Shown here one piece after another: positions 8,850 through 17,009 of a stretch of DNA of 64,000 nt. The notes beneath the pieces are model-generated. The model saw nothing but the letters and a program-made list of their open reading frames with translations. It was not told where the DNA came from and ran no database searches. The DNA comes from Porphyromonas sp. (lineage in GTDB: Bacteria > Bacteroidota > Bacteroidia > Bacteroidales > Porphyromonadaceae): NCBI RefSeq assembly GCF_030529325.1, contig NZ_JAUMXC010000003.1:1-64000 (forward strand), given 5' to 3'. A program made the position numbers and the translations under genes. Positions within the stretch are counted from its first letter, which is position 1; each line of letters begins with the position of its first letter.

Positions 8850-8891
8850 AAAAAACAGAGCGCCCTCCCGATATGAAGAGGGTGCTCTGCC
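8850..8891 (-). terminator. Terminator of the leucine-rich lipoprotein gene
   Basis: Minus-strand stem CAGAGCACCCTC/GAGGGCGCTCTG followed by a run of six T residues. It lies about 50 bases past the stop of the gene at 8942. Confidence 0.8.
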
Positions 8892-8941
8892 TTGTTGTTT
8901 TTCGTTATGTATCACAAATTTAATCCTCCAAAAATACACAA

Positions 8942-10132
8942 TCAGAGCACAACCCAGTTTTTGGCCTTCGCAATGTTGGCATCCACGGCATCAGTTCCCG
9001 GATTGTCAGATATATACAAATATCCCGAATTCTTTCCCGTACGGTCAGGGATAAGCTTGAGAAGGGCTTCCAAAGGCTCTTTTTGTATCTTGCACGATGC
9101 TACCGAGAAAAACTGAAAGCCCGGGTGTATAGATTTGGGAAGTTTTACATCCGTGAGTTCATTCCTATAAAGAGATACAGATTTCAATCGGCTCATTCGG
9201 TTCAAATCAAGTACTCCGTTCAACCCGCAATTCGGTACAGATAAATATTCCATATCACTAAGGGCTTCTAATTGTGACTGATGTACCGGGACATCATCAC
9301 AAGTCAAGATCGAGAGGTTTGGGTTCTGACTAAGATCAAGCTTGGGGACAGAAGTATGTTTACAAATCAGATCAAGAAGACCTTTATTGTGGGAGACATC
9401 CAAGACTTTCAATTTCTTATTGTTACCACACACCAAGCGAATCAAATTCAAATTTTTGCTGACATCCAAACGACTTATCTGAGCATAGTCAATGTCTAAT
9501 ATCCTCAGACTCTTGGATTTTGTCACATCAATATCAACGAGGTTTACATCGGCGTGTCTTCCCTTAACCTTCAAAATAGAGATATTACCATGGATGACAA
9601 TTGTCTTGCTTTTGATTGCAATCTTCTGATATGAAGATATACCTTCGGGAAAGACTTCGCCCTCATCCTTGACATTGTCATTGTCTAAGTCTACCCATAC
9701 AGACTCCTTTCTACCAGAATGATATGCAGCGATCTCGATGGTGCCGAGCTTGTCAAAGGTCATTATCGCTATCTCCTCCACCTCCTTTGCGACTACTTCG
9801 ATTAGACATGTCGCAGTCTTCGCTCCATCTCTCGTGGTGACCGTGGTAGTAGCACTTCCCTCTGCAAGAGCCTTGACCAAACCTTCAGACGAGACAGATG
9901 CTACATTCTCATTTGAGGATGACCAGTATAGAGTAGCATCACTTGCATCTTTGGGATCCAAGGTCGCAGTGAGTAAAAATGACTCACCCACCGGGAGTGT
10001 GACAGAAGTCTGATTAAGTGAGACACTATTCACGTTGATGAGGTTAGGCTCATTTCCCGTCTTACCCCTGCATGACGACAGCAGCCCAAGTATAAGTACC
10101 AAGGCTGTAATGGCATAAATTGATCTCTTCAT
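8942..10132 (-). CDS. Lipoprotein with Ig-like (Big_2) domain and leucine-rich repeats
   Basis: A 396-residue predicted lipoprotein. I chose the start at 10132 (MKRSIYAITALVLIL) because it gives a clean signal peptide with the lipobox LLSSC; an in-frame ATG lies 27 bases further up. A bacterial Ig-like Big_2 domain follows (VNSVSLNQTSVTLPVGESF, YWSSSNENVASVSSEG). After a linker come about eight irregular leucine-rich repeats (LRILDIDYAQISRLDVSKN, LKVLDVSHN, LDLSQNPNLSIL). The protein is probably exposed on the surface or in the periplasm, and an adhesive role is a guess. It is a single-gene unit with its own promoter and terminator. Confidence 0.85.
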   Translation of the reverse strand: MKRSIYAITALVLILGLLSSCRGKTGNEPNLINVNSVSLNQTSVTLPVGESFLLTATLDPKDASDATLYWSSSNENVASVSSEGLVKALAEGSATTTVTTRDGAKTATCLIEVVAKEVEEIAIMTFDKLGTIEIAAYHSGRKESVWVDLDNDNVKDEGEVFPEGISSYQKIAIKSKTIVIHGNISILKVKGRHADVNLVDIDVTKSKSLRILDIDYAQISRLDVSKNLNLIRLVCGNNKKLKVLDVSHNKGLLDLICKHTSVPKLDLSQNPNLSILTCDDVPVHQSQLEALSDMEYLSVPNCGLNGVLDLNRMSRLKSVSLYRNELTDVKLPKSIHPGFQFFSVASCKIQKEPLEALLKLIPDRTGKNSGYLYISDNPGTDAVDANIAKAKNWVVL

Positions 10133-10186
10133 AAAAAATCCAGTTTTTTGATTTGGCATTCTACTATCTTTTGCTCAAAGAGGGTA

Positions 10187-10218
10187 CAAAGCTAATGCCA
10201 TATCCCCCCGGTTACAAA
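10187..10218 (-). promoter_or_regulatory. Promoter of the leucine-rich lipoprotein gene
   Basis: On the minus strand TTTG (10218-10215) is followed after 20 bases by TAGCTTTG (10194-10187). This is a good match to the Bacteroidota TTTG-N19-21-TAnnTTTG promoter, 55 bases upstream of the chosen start. Confidence 0.65.
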
Positions 10219-10291
10219 GATAAAAAACAAACTACATATCCCGCAAAAAAGTGCTAATCTATCATGATAACTCATAGGAGTTGGAGGTCCG

Positions 10292-10346
10292 AAAAAAAGA
10301 AGCCTACCTTGACACATCAAGGTAGGCACATTGACTTTGAACCTTC
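10292..10346 (-). terminator. rluD-operon terminator that is a variant of the dispersed repeat
   Basis: GCCTACCTTGA (10302-10312) and TCAAGGTAGGC (10317-10327) form an 11-bp perfect stem around CACA. On the minus strand a T7 run follows. The right flank (CACATTGACTTTGAACCTTCT) resembles the outer flank of the repeat copies at 1 and 56476. It therefore looks like a diverged copy of the same family that serves as terminator of the protease-to-rluD operon. Confidence 0.7.
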
Positions 10347-10474
10347 TACTCCTCGTCTTCGCACCGTGCCTGCGATAGGGTATGGAGTATGCCGGCTCAT
10401 ATCGGGAAAGATATGAGAAGCCTATACTCTGAATGAGGCAAAAGAAAAAAGAAAGATATTCGGGGAAAAGCCGA

Positions 10475-11569
10475 TCAGACTTCGGGCTCTATCTTGCCTG
10501 AAGCGACGTAAGTGCGCCACTTCTCGATGAGAGCCACCATGTCGGCAGGAAGAGGAGCTTCAAAACTCAACTCCTTTTTCAACACCGGGTGATAGAATCC
10601 GAGCGTCTTGGCATGAAGAGCTTGACGAGGGCATATAGCGAAGCTGTTTTCGACAAACTTCGTGTACTTGCTGAAGCGATTGCCTCGCAGGATCTCGTGC
10701 CCTCCGTAGCGTTCGTCATTGAAGAGCGTATGGCCGATGGACTTCATGTGGGCGCGTATCTGATGTGTGCGACCTGTCTCAAGACGGCATTCGACACGAG
10801 AGATGTAGCCGAGACGCTCCAACACACGATAGTGGGTGACGGCGGTCTTGCCTACCTCACCCTCATATGGGAAAGTAGTCATCTGCATCCTGTCCTTGGG
10901 ATCTCGAGCGAGGTTGGTGCGTATCGTACCTTCGTCCTCCTGCACCGCACCCCATACTATGGCTTCGTAAAGCCGATGGGTCGTCTTGTCGAAAAACTGT
11001 GCGGAGAGGTGAGTCTTGACCTCCGGAGTCTTGGCAATGACAAGTAGCCCACTGGTGTCTTTGTCGATGCGATGGACGAGTCCCAGACGCGGATCGGTGG
11101 GATCATACTCGGGAGTATCTTTGAGGTGAAAGGCGATGGCATTGAGCATCGTACCTGTATAATTGCCGTGCCCGGGATGGACGACAAGTCCGGCCTGCTT
11201 GTTGATGACCATGACATAATCGTCCTCATAGATAATGTCAAGGGGTATATCTTCGGGTAGGATCTCAAACTCGTACGGTGGTCTCTCGAGTCTCAGAGAG
11301 ATCACATCTCGAGGTTTGACCTTGTAGTTGGACTTGACAGGCTTCTGATTTACAAAGATAACTCCGGCATCGGCAGCCTGCTGTATGCGGTTGCGCGAGA
11401 CATTGGGCATCCTGTCTACGAGATACTTATCGATGCGTACGGGTTGCTGCCCCTTATCGACAGTGATGCCGAAGTGCTCATATAGTTCGGCAGGGGATGA
11501 GTCACCGTCCTCATCAAGTAGGTCGGACAGATCTTCGTCGTATTGTGATGTCATGCTCATCGGGATCAA
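10475..11569 (-). CDS. rluD: RluD-family 23S rRNA pseudouridine synthase
   Basis: A 364-residue pseudouridine synthase of the RluA/RluD family, which modifies uridines in the helix 69 region of 23S rRNA. An S4 RNA-binding domain lies near residues 40-95 (VRIDKYLVDRMPNVSRNRIQ). The catalytic domain follows, with the key motif GLVHRIDKDTSGLLVIAKT carrying the catalytic Asp, plus ECRLETGRTHQIRAHM. An acidic N-terminal extension of about 35 residues precedes the S4 domain. The start overlaps the stop of the PASTA gene (ATGA). It is the last gene of the operon that begins at 16510. Confidence 0.95.
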   Translation of the reverse strand: MIPMSMTSQYDEDLSDLLDEDGDSSPAELYEHFGITVDKGQQPVRIDKYLVDRMPNVSRNRIQQAADAGVIFVNQKPVKSNYKVKPRDVISLRLERPPYEFEILPEDIPLDIIYEDDYVMVINKQAGLVVHPGHGNYTGTMLNAIAFHLKDTPEYDPTDPRLGLVHRIDKDTSGLLVIAKTPEVKTHLSAQFFDKTTHRLYEAIVWGAVQEDEGTIRTNLARDPKDRMQMTTFPYEGEVGKTAVTHYRVLERLGYISRVECRLETGRTHQIRAHMKSIGHTLFNDERYGGHEILRGNRFSKYTKFVENSFAICPRQALHAKTLGFYHPVLKKELSFEAPLPADMVALIEKWRTYVASGKIEPEV

Positions 11570-12180
11570 AACCAGTTTTCGTCCTCCGTCTCTTCGATCA
11601 TGAGGGGCTCGCCCTCCTGAAGTGGATCATCGGTCATCATGAGAGATGGATCACTGAGAGATACTTCGAGGACAATAGGTGTGTTGTATGGGATATTGTC
11701 ACCCTTGCGGAGAAGACGACCGTCCGCAGTCTTGATGGCAAGCACAAGATCATTATGCGCTCCGCCGACATACTTCACGGAGATATTTTCAAAACCTGCA
11801 GCTCTCAGAGAAGCCATGGCTTGTCGCAAAGAGACCTCTTGGACAGCGGGGATTTGACGCTTGAGAGTACCTGTGGCATTGACAATGACAAATACCGTGC
11901 GTTCTCTCTTGATCTTGGAGCCCACGGTAGGAGTCGTCTCAAGGATGATGCCGGGGGACTTTCTTGTATTGAATACAGAGTCGGTAACGGCAAGCAAAAG
12001 ATCTCGCTGAGCGAGGGCTTCGGATGCCTCCTCGATAGTCATTCCTGTGATCTCGGGTATCTCCACGACATCGGCATGTCGGGTATAGATATTGAGCCAG
12101 TAAAATACACCCCATAAGACCGCAGCCACAAGGATGAACATCAATACGAGATTGATGAGAAGGAGTTTTATCTTTTTCAT
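11566..12180 (-). CDS. Membrane-anchored PASTA domain protein
   Basis: A 204-residue protein with a short cytoplasmic N-terminus, one transmembrane helix (about residues 5-28) and PASTA-type repeats in the periplasm. The repeats read VVEIPEITGMTIEEASEALAQRDL, then IPAVQEVSLRQAMASLRAAGF, then a partial third repeat. PASTA domains elsewhere bind muropeptides or stabilise penicillin-binding proteins and kinases. No kinase or transpeptidase domain is attached here, and the ligand is unknown. It lies between cutC (21 bases) and rluD (4-base overlap). Confidence 0.9.
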   Translation of the reverse strand: MKKIKLLLINLVLMFILVAAVLWGVFYWLNIYTRHADVVEIPEITGMTIEEASEALAQRDLLLAVTDSVFNTRKSPGIILETTPTVGSKIKRERTVFVIVNATGTLKRQIPAVQEVSLRQAMASLRAAGFENISVKYVGGAHNDLVLAIKTADGRLLRKGDNIPYNTPIVLEVSLSDPSLMMTDDPLQEGEPLMIEETEDENWF

Positions 12181-12201
12181 GACTTAATTTGTTCTGAATT
12201 C

Positions 12202-12963
12202 TTATCTCTTAATATCCGACAGTATACGTACCGCTTCTGAAACGGTGGAAGCATCTGTCCGAGTAGTGCTGTATTCGTCTATTGTCACCGTGCCACCCAT
12301 GGATGCATGGGGATTGTGGTATAACATTTTGCTCTGTAAGGTGCGTCGGAGGGAGGCGTGGAACTCGGAGGCTCCGCTCTCTGATGCTATACGGGCGATG
12401 TTATCCGTATTGATACTGCAGCCGGGCATGATGGATATGCGACCTCGGCTCTTGTTGACAAGACCGACAATGGTTGACAATCCCTCCAAAGCCGACCAAG
12501 CACCTCCCGAAGTAAGGATGCGGTGAAAACCCAGCTCTATGGCTTCCTCCAAGGCTTCGTCTTGATCTCTCACCATATCGAAAGCCCTATGAAGGGTCAC
12601 CTCTACGCCTTGGGCTGCATCAATGAGTCGTCTACAAACAGTCTTGTCTAATCGGCCTTCGGGAGTCAATGCACCTATCACAATGCCTTTGACACCGAGG
12701 TCCACAAACATGCGGATATCACACTCCATGATGCGCACCTCTTCTTCGGTATAGAGGAAATCACCTCCACGAGGACGGATGATGGGAAAGACGGGGATAG
12801 ACACGCTCTCGAGAGCACAGACCAACATACCTATCGAGGGGGTCGTTCCCCCCTCCGGAATGCCGGCGCAAAGTTCGACACGCGTAGCCCCTCCGCGTTC
12901 GGCTTCGATGCACGACGCAACCGAGTTGGCACAGATCTCGAGACTTATCTTATTCGTAGACAT
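12202..12963 (-). CDS. cutC: CutC-family protein
   Basis: A 253-residue TIM-barrel protein of the CutC family. The family name comes from a copper-tolerance phenotype in E. coli, but its direct biochemical role is unsettled. Conserved blocks are ISLEICANSVASCIEAERGGA at the N-terminus (quoted in part), RVELCAGIPEGGTTPSIGM, PIIRPRGGDFLYTEEE, VTLHRAFDM, RILTSGG and EFHASLR. The length matches E. coli CutC (248). It sits inside a five-gene operon and shows no link to known copper genes nearby. Confidence 0.94.
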   Translation of the reverse strand: MSTNKISLEICANSVASCIEAERGGATRVELCAGIPEGGTTPSIGMLVCALESVSIPVFPIIRPRGGDFLYTEEEVRIMECDIRMFVDLGVKGIVIGALTPEGRLDKTVCRRLIDAAQGVEVTLHRAFDMVRDQDEALEEAIELGFHRILTSGGAWSALEGLSTIVGLVNKSRGRISIMPGCSINTDNIARIASESGASEFHASLRRTLQSKMLYHNPHASMGGTVTIDEYSTTRTDASTVSEAVRILSDIKR

Positions 12964-12993
12964 ACGCTCGCAGTGGGCACTCTCTATGACGGA

Positions 12994-14172
12994 TCAGAGT
13001 CGCCTTTCGAGCCAACTCTTGGCCTCTTGGAAGTTCTTGACCCTTAGAGATATTTCTCCCGACTTGTTGATGATGAAGAGCGTAGGGATAGAGGTAAGGT
13101 TGTAATAACCCACAAGTTGAGAATAACCTCCGTTTTTATCCCTCACATTTGTCCAAGGCAGACCCTCCACCGTACTTTTCCAGATATGCGAATCTTCATC
13201 AAAACCGACCTGATAGATGCGTAAGCCCTTGCCTTCAAAAGCCTTGTAAAGATTGGACAATTCTCTATTGTATTGTGCTGTCCACTCCGTTGCCATAGAA
13301 GTGAAAGACAAAAGGGTGTAGTGTCCCTGGGCTATATCCGACAGCTTGATCATGTTGCCCTTGATGTCGGGAAGTTCGATATCGACGTAGCCGATCTCCT
13401 GAGTTGTCACGGCTTTCATGAGACTGTCGGTCTGCGCTCTTGCAAGGTCCTGCTTCATCTGTGCTCTAACCACTGCAATCGAACGAAGTGCAAGACTGTA
13501 GAGATGTTCACTGCGAGGGCTACCGGGGTAGTAAGCCTGATAGACATTTGCAACTATGGCAAAACTCTTGGAATCCTCTTTGTCATACAGTTTGAAGATA
13601 TATTCACCACCCACCTGCTGGAAGAGAGCAAAGTAAGCTACCGGAGACTTGGGATCATTGAAGATGTGCTTGTTGGCAAGCTCTTTGTATTCTCGCGTTG
13701 CAGCCTCCTTTCCTCTGAGGAAATCTTCGACAGAGATCTGATTTTGGTTGTACTGATTGATGAGCGAAGAGATCTTGACGTTCACGTCCAACTGTGCCAA
13801 CCACATCTCTTTGATGAGCATGGCATCCTCGCTACCCGTGATGCTGTACGAAGTGGCAAAGTTGCGCGCATCTGCACTTACAGAGAGAGACCGCACGCTA
13901 TCCACAGCAAAGGGGATGAACTGCTTGTCCAACCTCAATCGGTAGAAGTCAGGATACTCCGGAGCAGGTTGTTTGAACGAAAAAGCTCCATATCCGGTCA
14001 ACTTCACAGAGTCCACTACTTGAACCCCATCGAGACCGAGGTGCTCGAGATAAAGGACCTTGTCGATGGCATCAGAGACATGCCCGGAGACTTTGAAAGT
14101 CTTCGTATTGTCGCATCCGATCACTGATAATATCACGCTCAGTATGGATAGAAATATTGCACTCTTTTTCAT
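12994..14172 (-). CDS. Thioredoxin-fold lipoprotein lacking the CxxC motif
   Basis: A 392-residue predicted lipoprotein (signal peptide, lipobox SVIGC with Cys20). An N-terminal DUF4369-like beta domain (FKVSGHVSDAIDKVLYLEHL) is followed by a helical linker and a C-terminal TlpA/AhpC-type thioredoxin fold. The strand that normally ends in a CxxC redox motif reads LLSFTSMATEWTAQYN at about residues 287-302, with no cysteine. The cis-proline segment TSIPTLFII is kept. It is therefore unlikely to act as a disulfide reductase and may be a binding or scaffold relative. It lies 19 bases after the secreted protease gene. Confidence 0.85.
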   Translation of the reverse strand: MKKSAIFLSILSVILSVIGCDNTKTFKVSGHVSDAIDKVLYLEHLGLDGVQVVDSVKLTGYGAFSFKQPAPEYPDFYRLRLDKQFIPFAVDSVRSLSVSADARNFATSYSITGSEDAMLIKEMWLAQLDVNVKISSLINQYNQNQISVEDFLRGKEAATREYKELANKHIFNDPKSPVAYFALFQQVGGEYIFKLYDKEDSKSFAIVANVYQAYYPGSPRSEHLYSLALRSIAVVRAQMKQDLARAQTDSLMKAVTTQEIGYVDIELPDIKGNMIKLSDIAQGHYTLLSFTSMATEWTAQYNRELSNLYKAFEGKGLRIYQVGFDEDSHIWKSTVEGLPWTNVRDKNGGYSQLVGYYNLTSIPTLFIINKSGEISLRVKNFQEAKSWLERRL

Positions 14173-14191
14173 AAATATGGCAACGATATTT

Positions 14192-16510
14192 TTATGTTGC
14201 AGGGAAGTAAACCTTCAGCGATGCCTTTTCAGCATTGTGTCGCACTCTGAATACGAGTACACCCAGCCCCTCAAAGTTTGCTCTCGGCAAAGTCACTGCA
14301 GGTACTGTGAACGTACGGCTGAATATCTTGCGCCCCGCGAGGTCAAAGACATCCAGAGTCGTAGGTGTCGAAGCCTCTCCGGCACTCTCCCTGTTGATAC
14401 TTACTGTTATGTTGTCTGTACTGTACACTCTGACGGTGAACAGTTCTTTGTCATCATCTGTCGAAGGGCCATAGGCCTCTTTGTCTGTCATCAGAGGATC
14501 TATCCACAGAGCTCCTCCTGTCGGCAGAGGGCTCACCGAAGATGTCGAAGCAGCTTCCCAGTTGTTACCTTGACGGAAATAGAGGGTATTGTCGCTCTCC
14601 GGTTTCTCTTGCACGAGAGGTGTGATAGTCTCATCTATACTATTGATATCCAACGCTATGATATAACTCCTCTTGTCACTGCTCTTCAGTACCCGGGGAA
14701 GCTCCATATAGACTTCCATATATGGAGCCGGAGACCTCTTATTGTCTGAAAAGTTCTTGGCAGCATAGATCTTGAGTTTGTCAAAACGGATCTCTCCCTC
14801 CATGATCGGAGCCTGTCCGCCATCTGCATACACAGCGTACTTCATAGGCTTGTCAGGAGTCTGAGCACCCTTGAGTCTGATCACTGTGTAAAAGCCCAAC
14901 ATCTCCGCACCCTCTTTGAGGCTGAACTTCTCCCCTATTGCATTGACGCCATTGGCCGTACTGAGGAGCTTTTCACGATCGACCTTGCTCATCAGATTTT
15001 TCATAAGATCGGGGGTATTGACTCCATCGATGTGGGAAATGCGCAAGACCCTCTCACCCTCCTTGTAGGGGTTGAATCCGAAACACTTCATCGTGGACTC
15101 TCCGTCAGGTCTGAGAGCAGAGATGATACTCTGACTGCCGGGTGTCCCTATCTCTGCCAACTTGTGGAAGGCATAGAAAAAGTCGTGCAGATGAGGTGTC
15201 GCACACTCTGAAGCTCCGCCGGTGAGCGCACCTATAAAAAGGTTGTCTGCATCAAAAAGAGGTGATCCGGACGAACCGGGTTGAGTCGTCCCGACGTCCC
15301 ATCCCGGGATCTCCCAGTGTCGTTGGGGAGCAAACGGACAGTGATCGGAGTCACCATTGGTGGTACCTATACTGATGGTCTTGTGGCACAATGTCACACG
15401 CTTGGGCAGTACCCTCGGATGATGGATATTGACAAACGATCCACGAGGGTTGGGGTCAAGATTCCATCCACAATAATAAGGATTGTAGTCTCTGGGCGGT
15501 CTGCTGTTGAGCTTGATCATGATGGCATCCGAAGTGGGTTCGACACCCACGAGAGTAGCACCTGCCATGGTCTGCTCTTCCGTCCCTCTCACTTCTCCCG
15601 AACACGCCGGGGAAGCATAATTGAAGAAAACAACAACAGTCTTGGCCAACTGATCCACCGATCCTATACTGACACAACCACGAGTAAACACGTGATAAGC
15701 CGATATCACATACGGAGTCCCGTCATTGCGGGTATTGTTGATCATCGCAGCCGACGAGAGCAATGTCCCGTTGACCGACAGCACGAGCACGCTCCTCGAC
15801 AGTTCCGCATACTCGGTCATGCACGCTACATTCGGAGCACATTTGGAGGCTTCGAGTCTTGAGTTGTCAAACCTCGGCTCACCCGGCACGTGTGTAGTTC
15901 TGACTCCGTGATTGACTTCGGACAGTCTGAGCTTGGGGAGAGCCGCTCCGGTCGGGATCTGACACTCTATGATGACCTCATCGCCTTGGATGATGCCCGT
16001 AGGGAGAGCATCATAACTATTATTGTTTACAGCACCGAAACCTCCCAACACATGACTCATGTCAGGGGTGTAGATAAAGAGCAATCCACCCTCAGGAAGG
16101 CGGAACTCATCGAAAAAGAAGTTCAGGTTCTTTGCACCCTTTGACCGTACACGATAGTACCAGGCCGTACGGCCTCCTCTATCGACCCTGCGCCCCTCTC
16201 GGATGATATCTATATTGGTGTGCAACTTATGGGCGAAGACATAGGCCCGACTCATACGCAGATCTTCGGACTCCATCTCTATACGCGCGGAGTCCACATC
16301 AAAATAAGGAGTCCTGAATGTAGGCAGTTCTGCCACACCGCGCAAGCCTGATCCGGCATCAACACCGAGGGGCTGACGAGAGGTCACGATCTGTGCGTAC
16401 CCCACCATCAACGAGGCAGCAAATACCAACCACAAAGCAGTCACGGCCTTGATGGCCGGACAAAAAATGCCCAAAAGTCTGATATTCTTACGATTCACAC
16501 TATTATTCAT
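14192..16510 (-). CDS. Secreted trypsin-like serine protease with T9SS-type C-terminus
   Basis: A 772-residue protein with a long N-terminal signal (hydrophobic core about 21-38, likely cleaved after YAQ). The S1-type protease domain carries His273 (VISAYHVFTRG), Asp328 (PTSDAIMIK) and Ser414 in PGSSGSPLF, and resembles Lys-C/lysyl-endopeptidase-type enzymes. The C-terminal 80-90 residues (TLDVFDLAGRKIFSRTF to LKVYFPAT) look like a T9SS type A sorting domain, so export by the type IX system is inferred. The specificity pocket is not resolved here. It heads the operon that ends in rluD, and a TACTTTTG box lies 24 bases upstream. Confidence 0.87.
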   Translation of the reverse strand: MNNSVNRKNIRLLGIFCPAIKAVTALWLVFAASLMVGYAQIVTSRQPLGVDAGSGLRGVAELPTFRTPYFDVDSARIEMESEDLRMSRAYVFAHKLHTNIDIIREGRRVDRGGRTAWYYRVRSKGAKNLNFFFDEFRLPEGGLLFIYTPDMSHVLGGFGAVNNNSYDALPTGIIQGDEVIIECQIPTGAALPKLRLSEVNHGVRTTHVPGEPRFDNSRLEASKCAPNVACMTEYAELSRSVLVLSVNGTLLSSAAMINNTRNDGTPYVISAYHVFTRGCVSIGSVDQLAKTVVVFFNYASPACSGEVRGTEEQTMAGATLVGVEPTSDAIMIKLNSRPPRDYNPYYCGWNLDPNPRGSFVNIHHPRVLPKRVTLCHKTISIGTTNGDSDHCPFAPQRHWEIPGWDVGTTQPGSSGSPLFDADNLFIGALTGGASECATPHLHDFFYAFHKLAEIGTPGSQSIISALRPDGESTMKCFGFNPYKEGERVLRISHIDGVNTPDLMKNLMSKVDREKLLSTANGVNAIGEKFSLKEGAEMLGFYTVIRLKGAQTPDKPMKYAVYADGGQAPIMEGEIRFDKLKIYAAKNFSDNKRSPAPYMEVYMELPRVLKSSDKRSYIIALDINSIDETITPLVQEKPESDNTLYFRQGNNWEAASTSSVSPLPTGGALWIDPLMTDKEAYGPSTDDDKELFTVRVYSTDNITVSINRESAGEASTPTTLDVFDLAGRKIFSRTFTVPAVTLPRANFEGLGVLVFRVRHNAEKASLKVYFPAT

Positions 16511-16533
16511 CCCTTATTTCATAGGTATTTCCA

Positions 16534-16541
16534 CAAAAGTA
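16534..16541 (-). promoter_or_regulatory. Bacteroidota -7 box for the protease operon
   Basis: Minus-strand TACTTTTG matches TAnnTTTG, 24 bases upstream of the protease start. No strong -33 element is seen. Confidence 0.45.
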
Positions 16542-16680
16542 ATGAAAATATGCCAACTACGTATATAGTGGCGGGGACGAATTGATCGACATTCCCCACC
16601 CTGCATGACGGTCTTTTGAGGGGTATCCAAGGCAGTTTACAAGCCTTGTGTCGAGCGGACTTACATGGGAGAAAAAAAAA

Positions 16681-16787
16681 CAGATGCACAACTCTCAAAA
16701 TCGATGTGTCTAACTTGCGATGAAAGGTTGTCTAACTTGAGATCGAAGGTTGTCTAACCTCTTTCGTCAAGTTAGACAACCTTTTTT
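16681..16787. repeat. Dispersed 22-bp-period repeat, four-unit copy
   Basis: After a conserved outer flank (CAGATGCACAAC at 16681-16692) come three forward units: a degenerate one at 16706-16718, a perfect GGTTGTCTAACTTGA at 16726-16740, and one starting at 16748 with a changed end. They are spaced 22 bases apart. One inverted unit TCAAGTTAGACAACC follows at 16767-16781 and runs into T6. The copy lies between divergent promoters, so termination of flanking genes cannot be its only role. Confidence 0.9.
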
Positions 16788-16932
16788 CGCCCCAAAATGG
16801 GCCTGCTCCCGCAAGCTGCAAAACGAACACATAAACAAAGCAAAAATACCACATATAGAAGAAGATAAGTGATCACTCAAAGCACGGATGTAAAATACCG
16901 GGAGTATAAGGTGGAAATTCAAAGTAAAATTT

Positions 16933-16940
16933 TATCTTTG
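16933..16940 (+). promoter_or_regulatory. Bacteroidota -7 box for the PhoH gene
   Basis: TATCTTTG matches TAnnTTTG, 69 bases upstream of the PhoH start. No clear -33 TTTG is present. Confidence 0.45.
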
Positions 16941-17009
16941 TGATCAGGCTGTCCTTTTTTGTAAGGACAACGATATTTTTTTATCCACTTGTTAAAATAG
17001 TGCGTTACT

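Larger units (their letters stand above)
10133..10474. other. Intergenic region between rluD and the lipoprotein gene
   Basis: This 342-base gap holds the lipoprotein promoter (10187-10218), a variant copy of the dispersed repeat that also forms a terminator (10292-10346), and an imperfect hairpin at 10385-10429 (GAGTAT/ATACTC ends) close to the rluD stop. No coding sequence is seen. Confidence 0.6.
16511..17009. other. Divergent intergenic region between protease and PhoH genes
   Basis: This 499-base region between divergent genes holds a -7 box for the protease (16534-16541), a multi-unit copy of the dispersed repeat (16681-16787) and a plus-strand TATCTTTG box (16933-16940) for the PhoH gene. 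No coding sequence is seen. Confidence 0.6.

Noticed and set aside
16681..16787. CRISPR array
   Set aside because: The units recur at 22 bases with short, nearly constant spacers, change direction within a copy, and are dispersed over many loci. No cas genes are seen.
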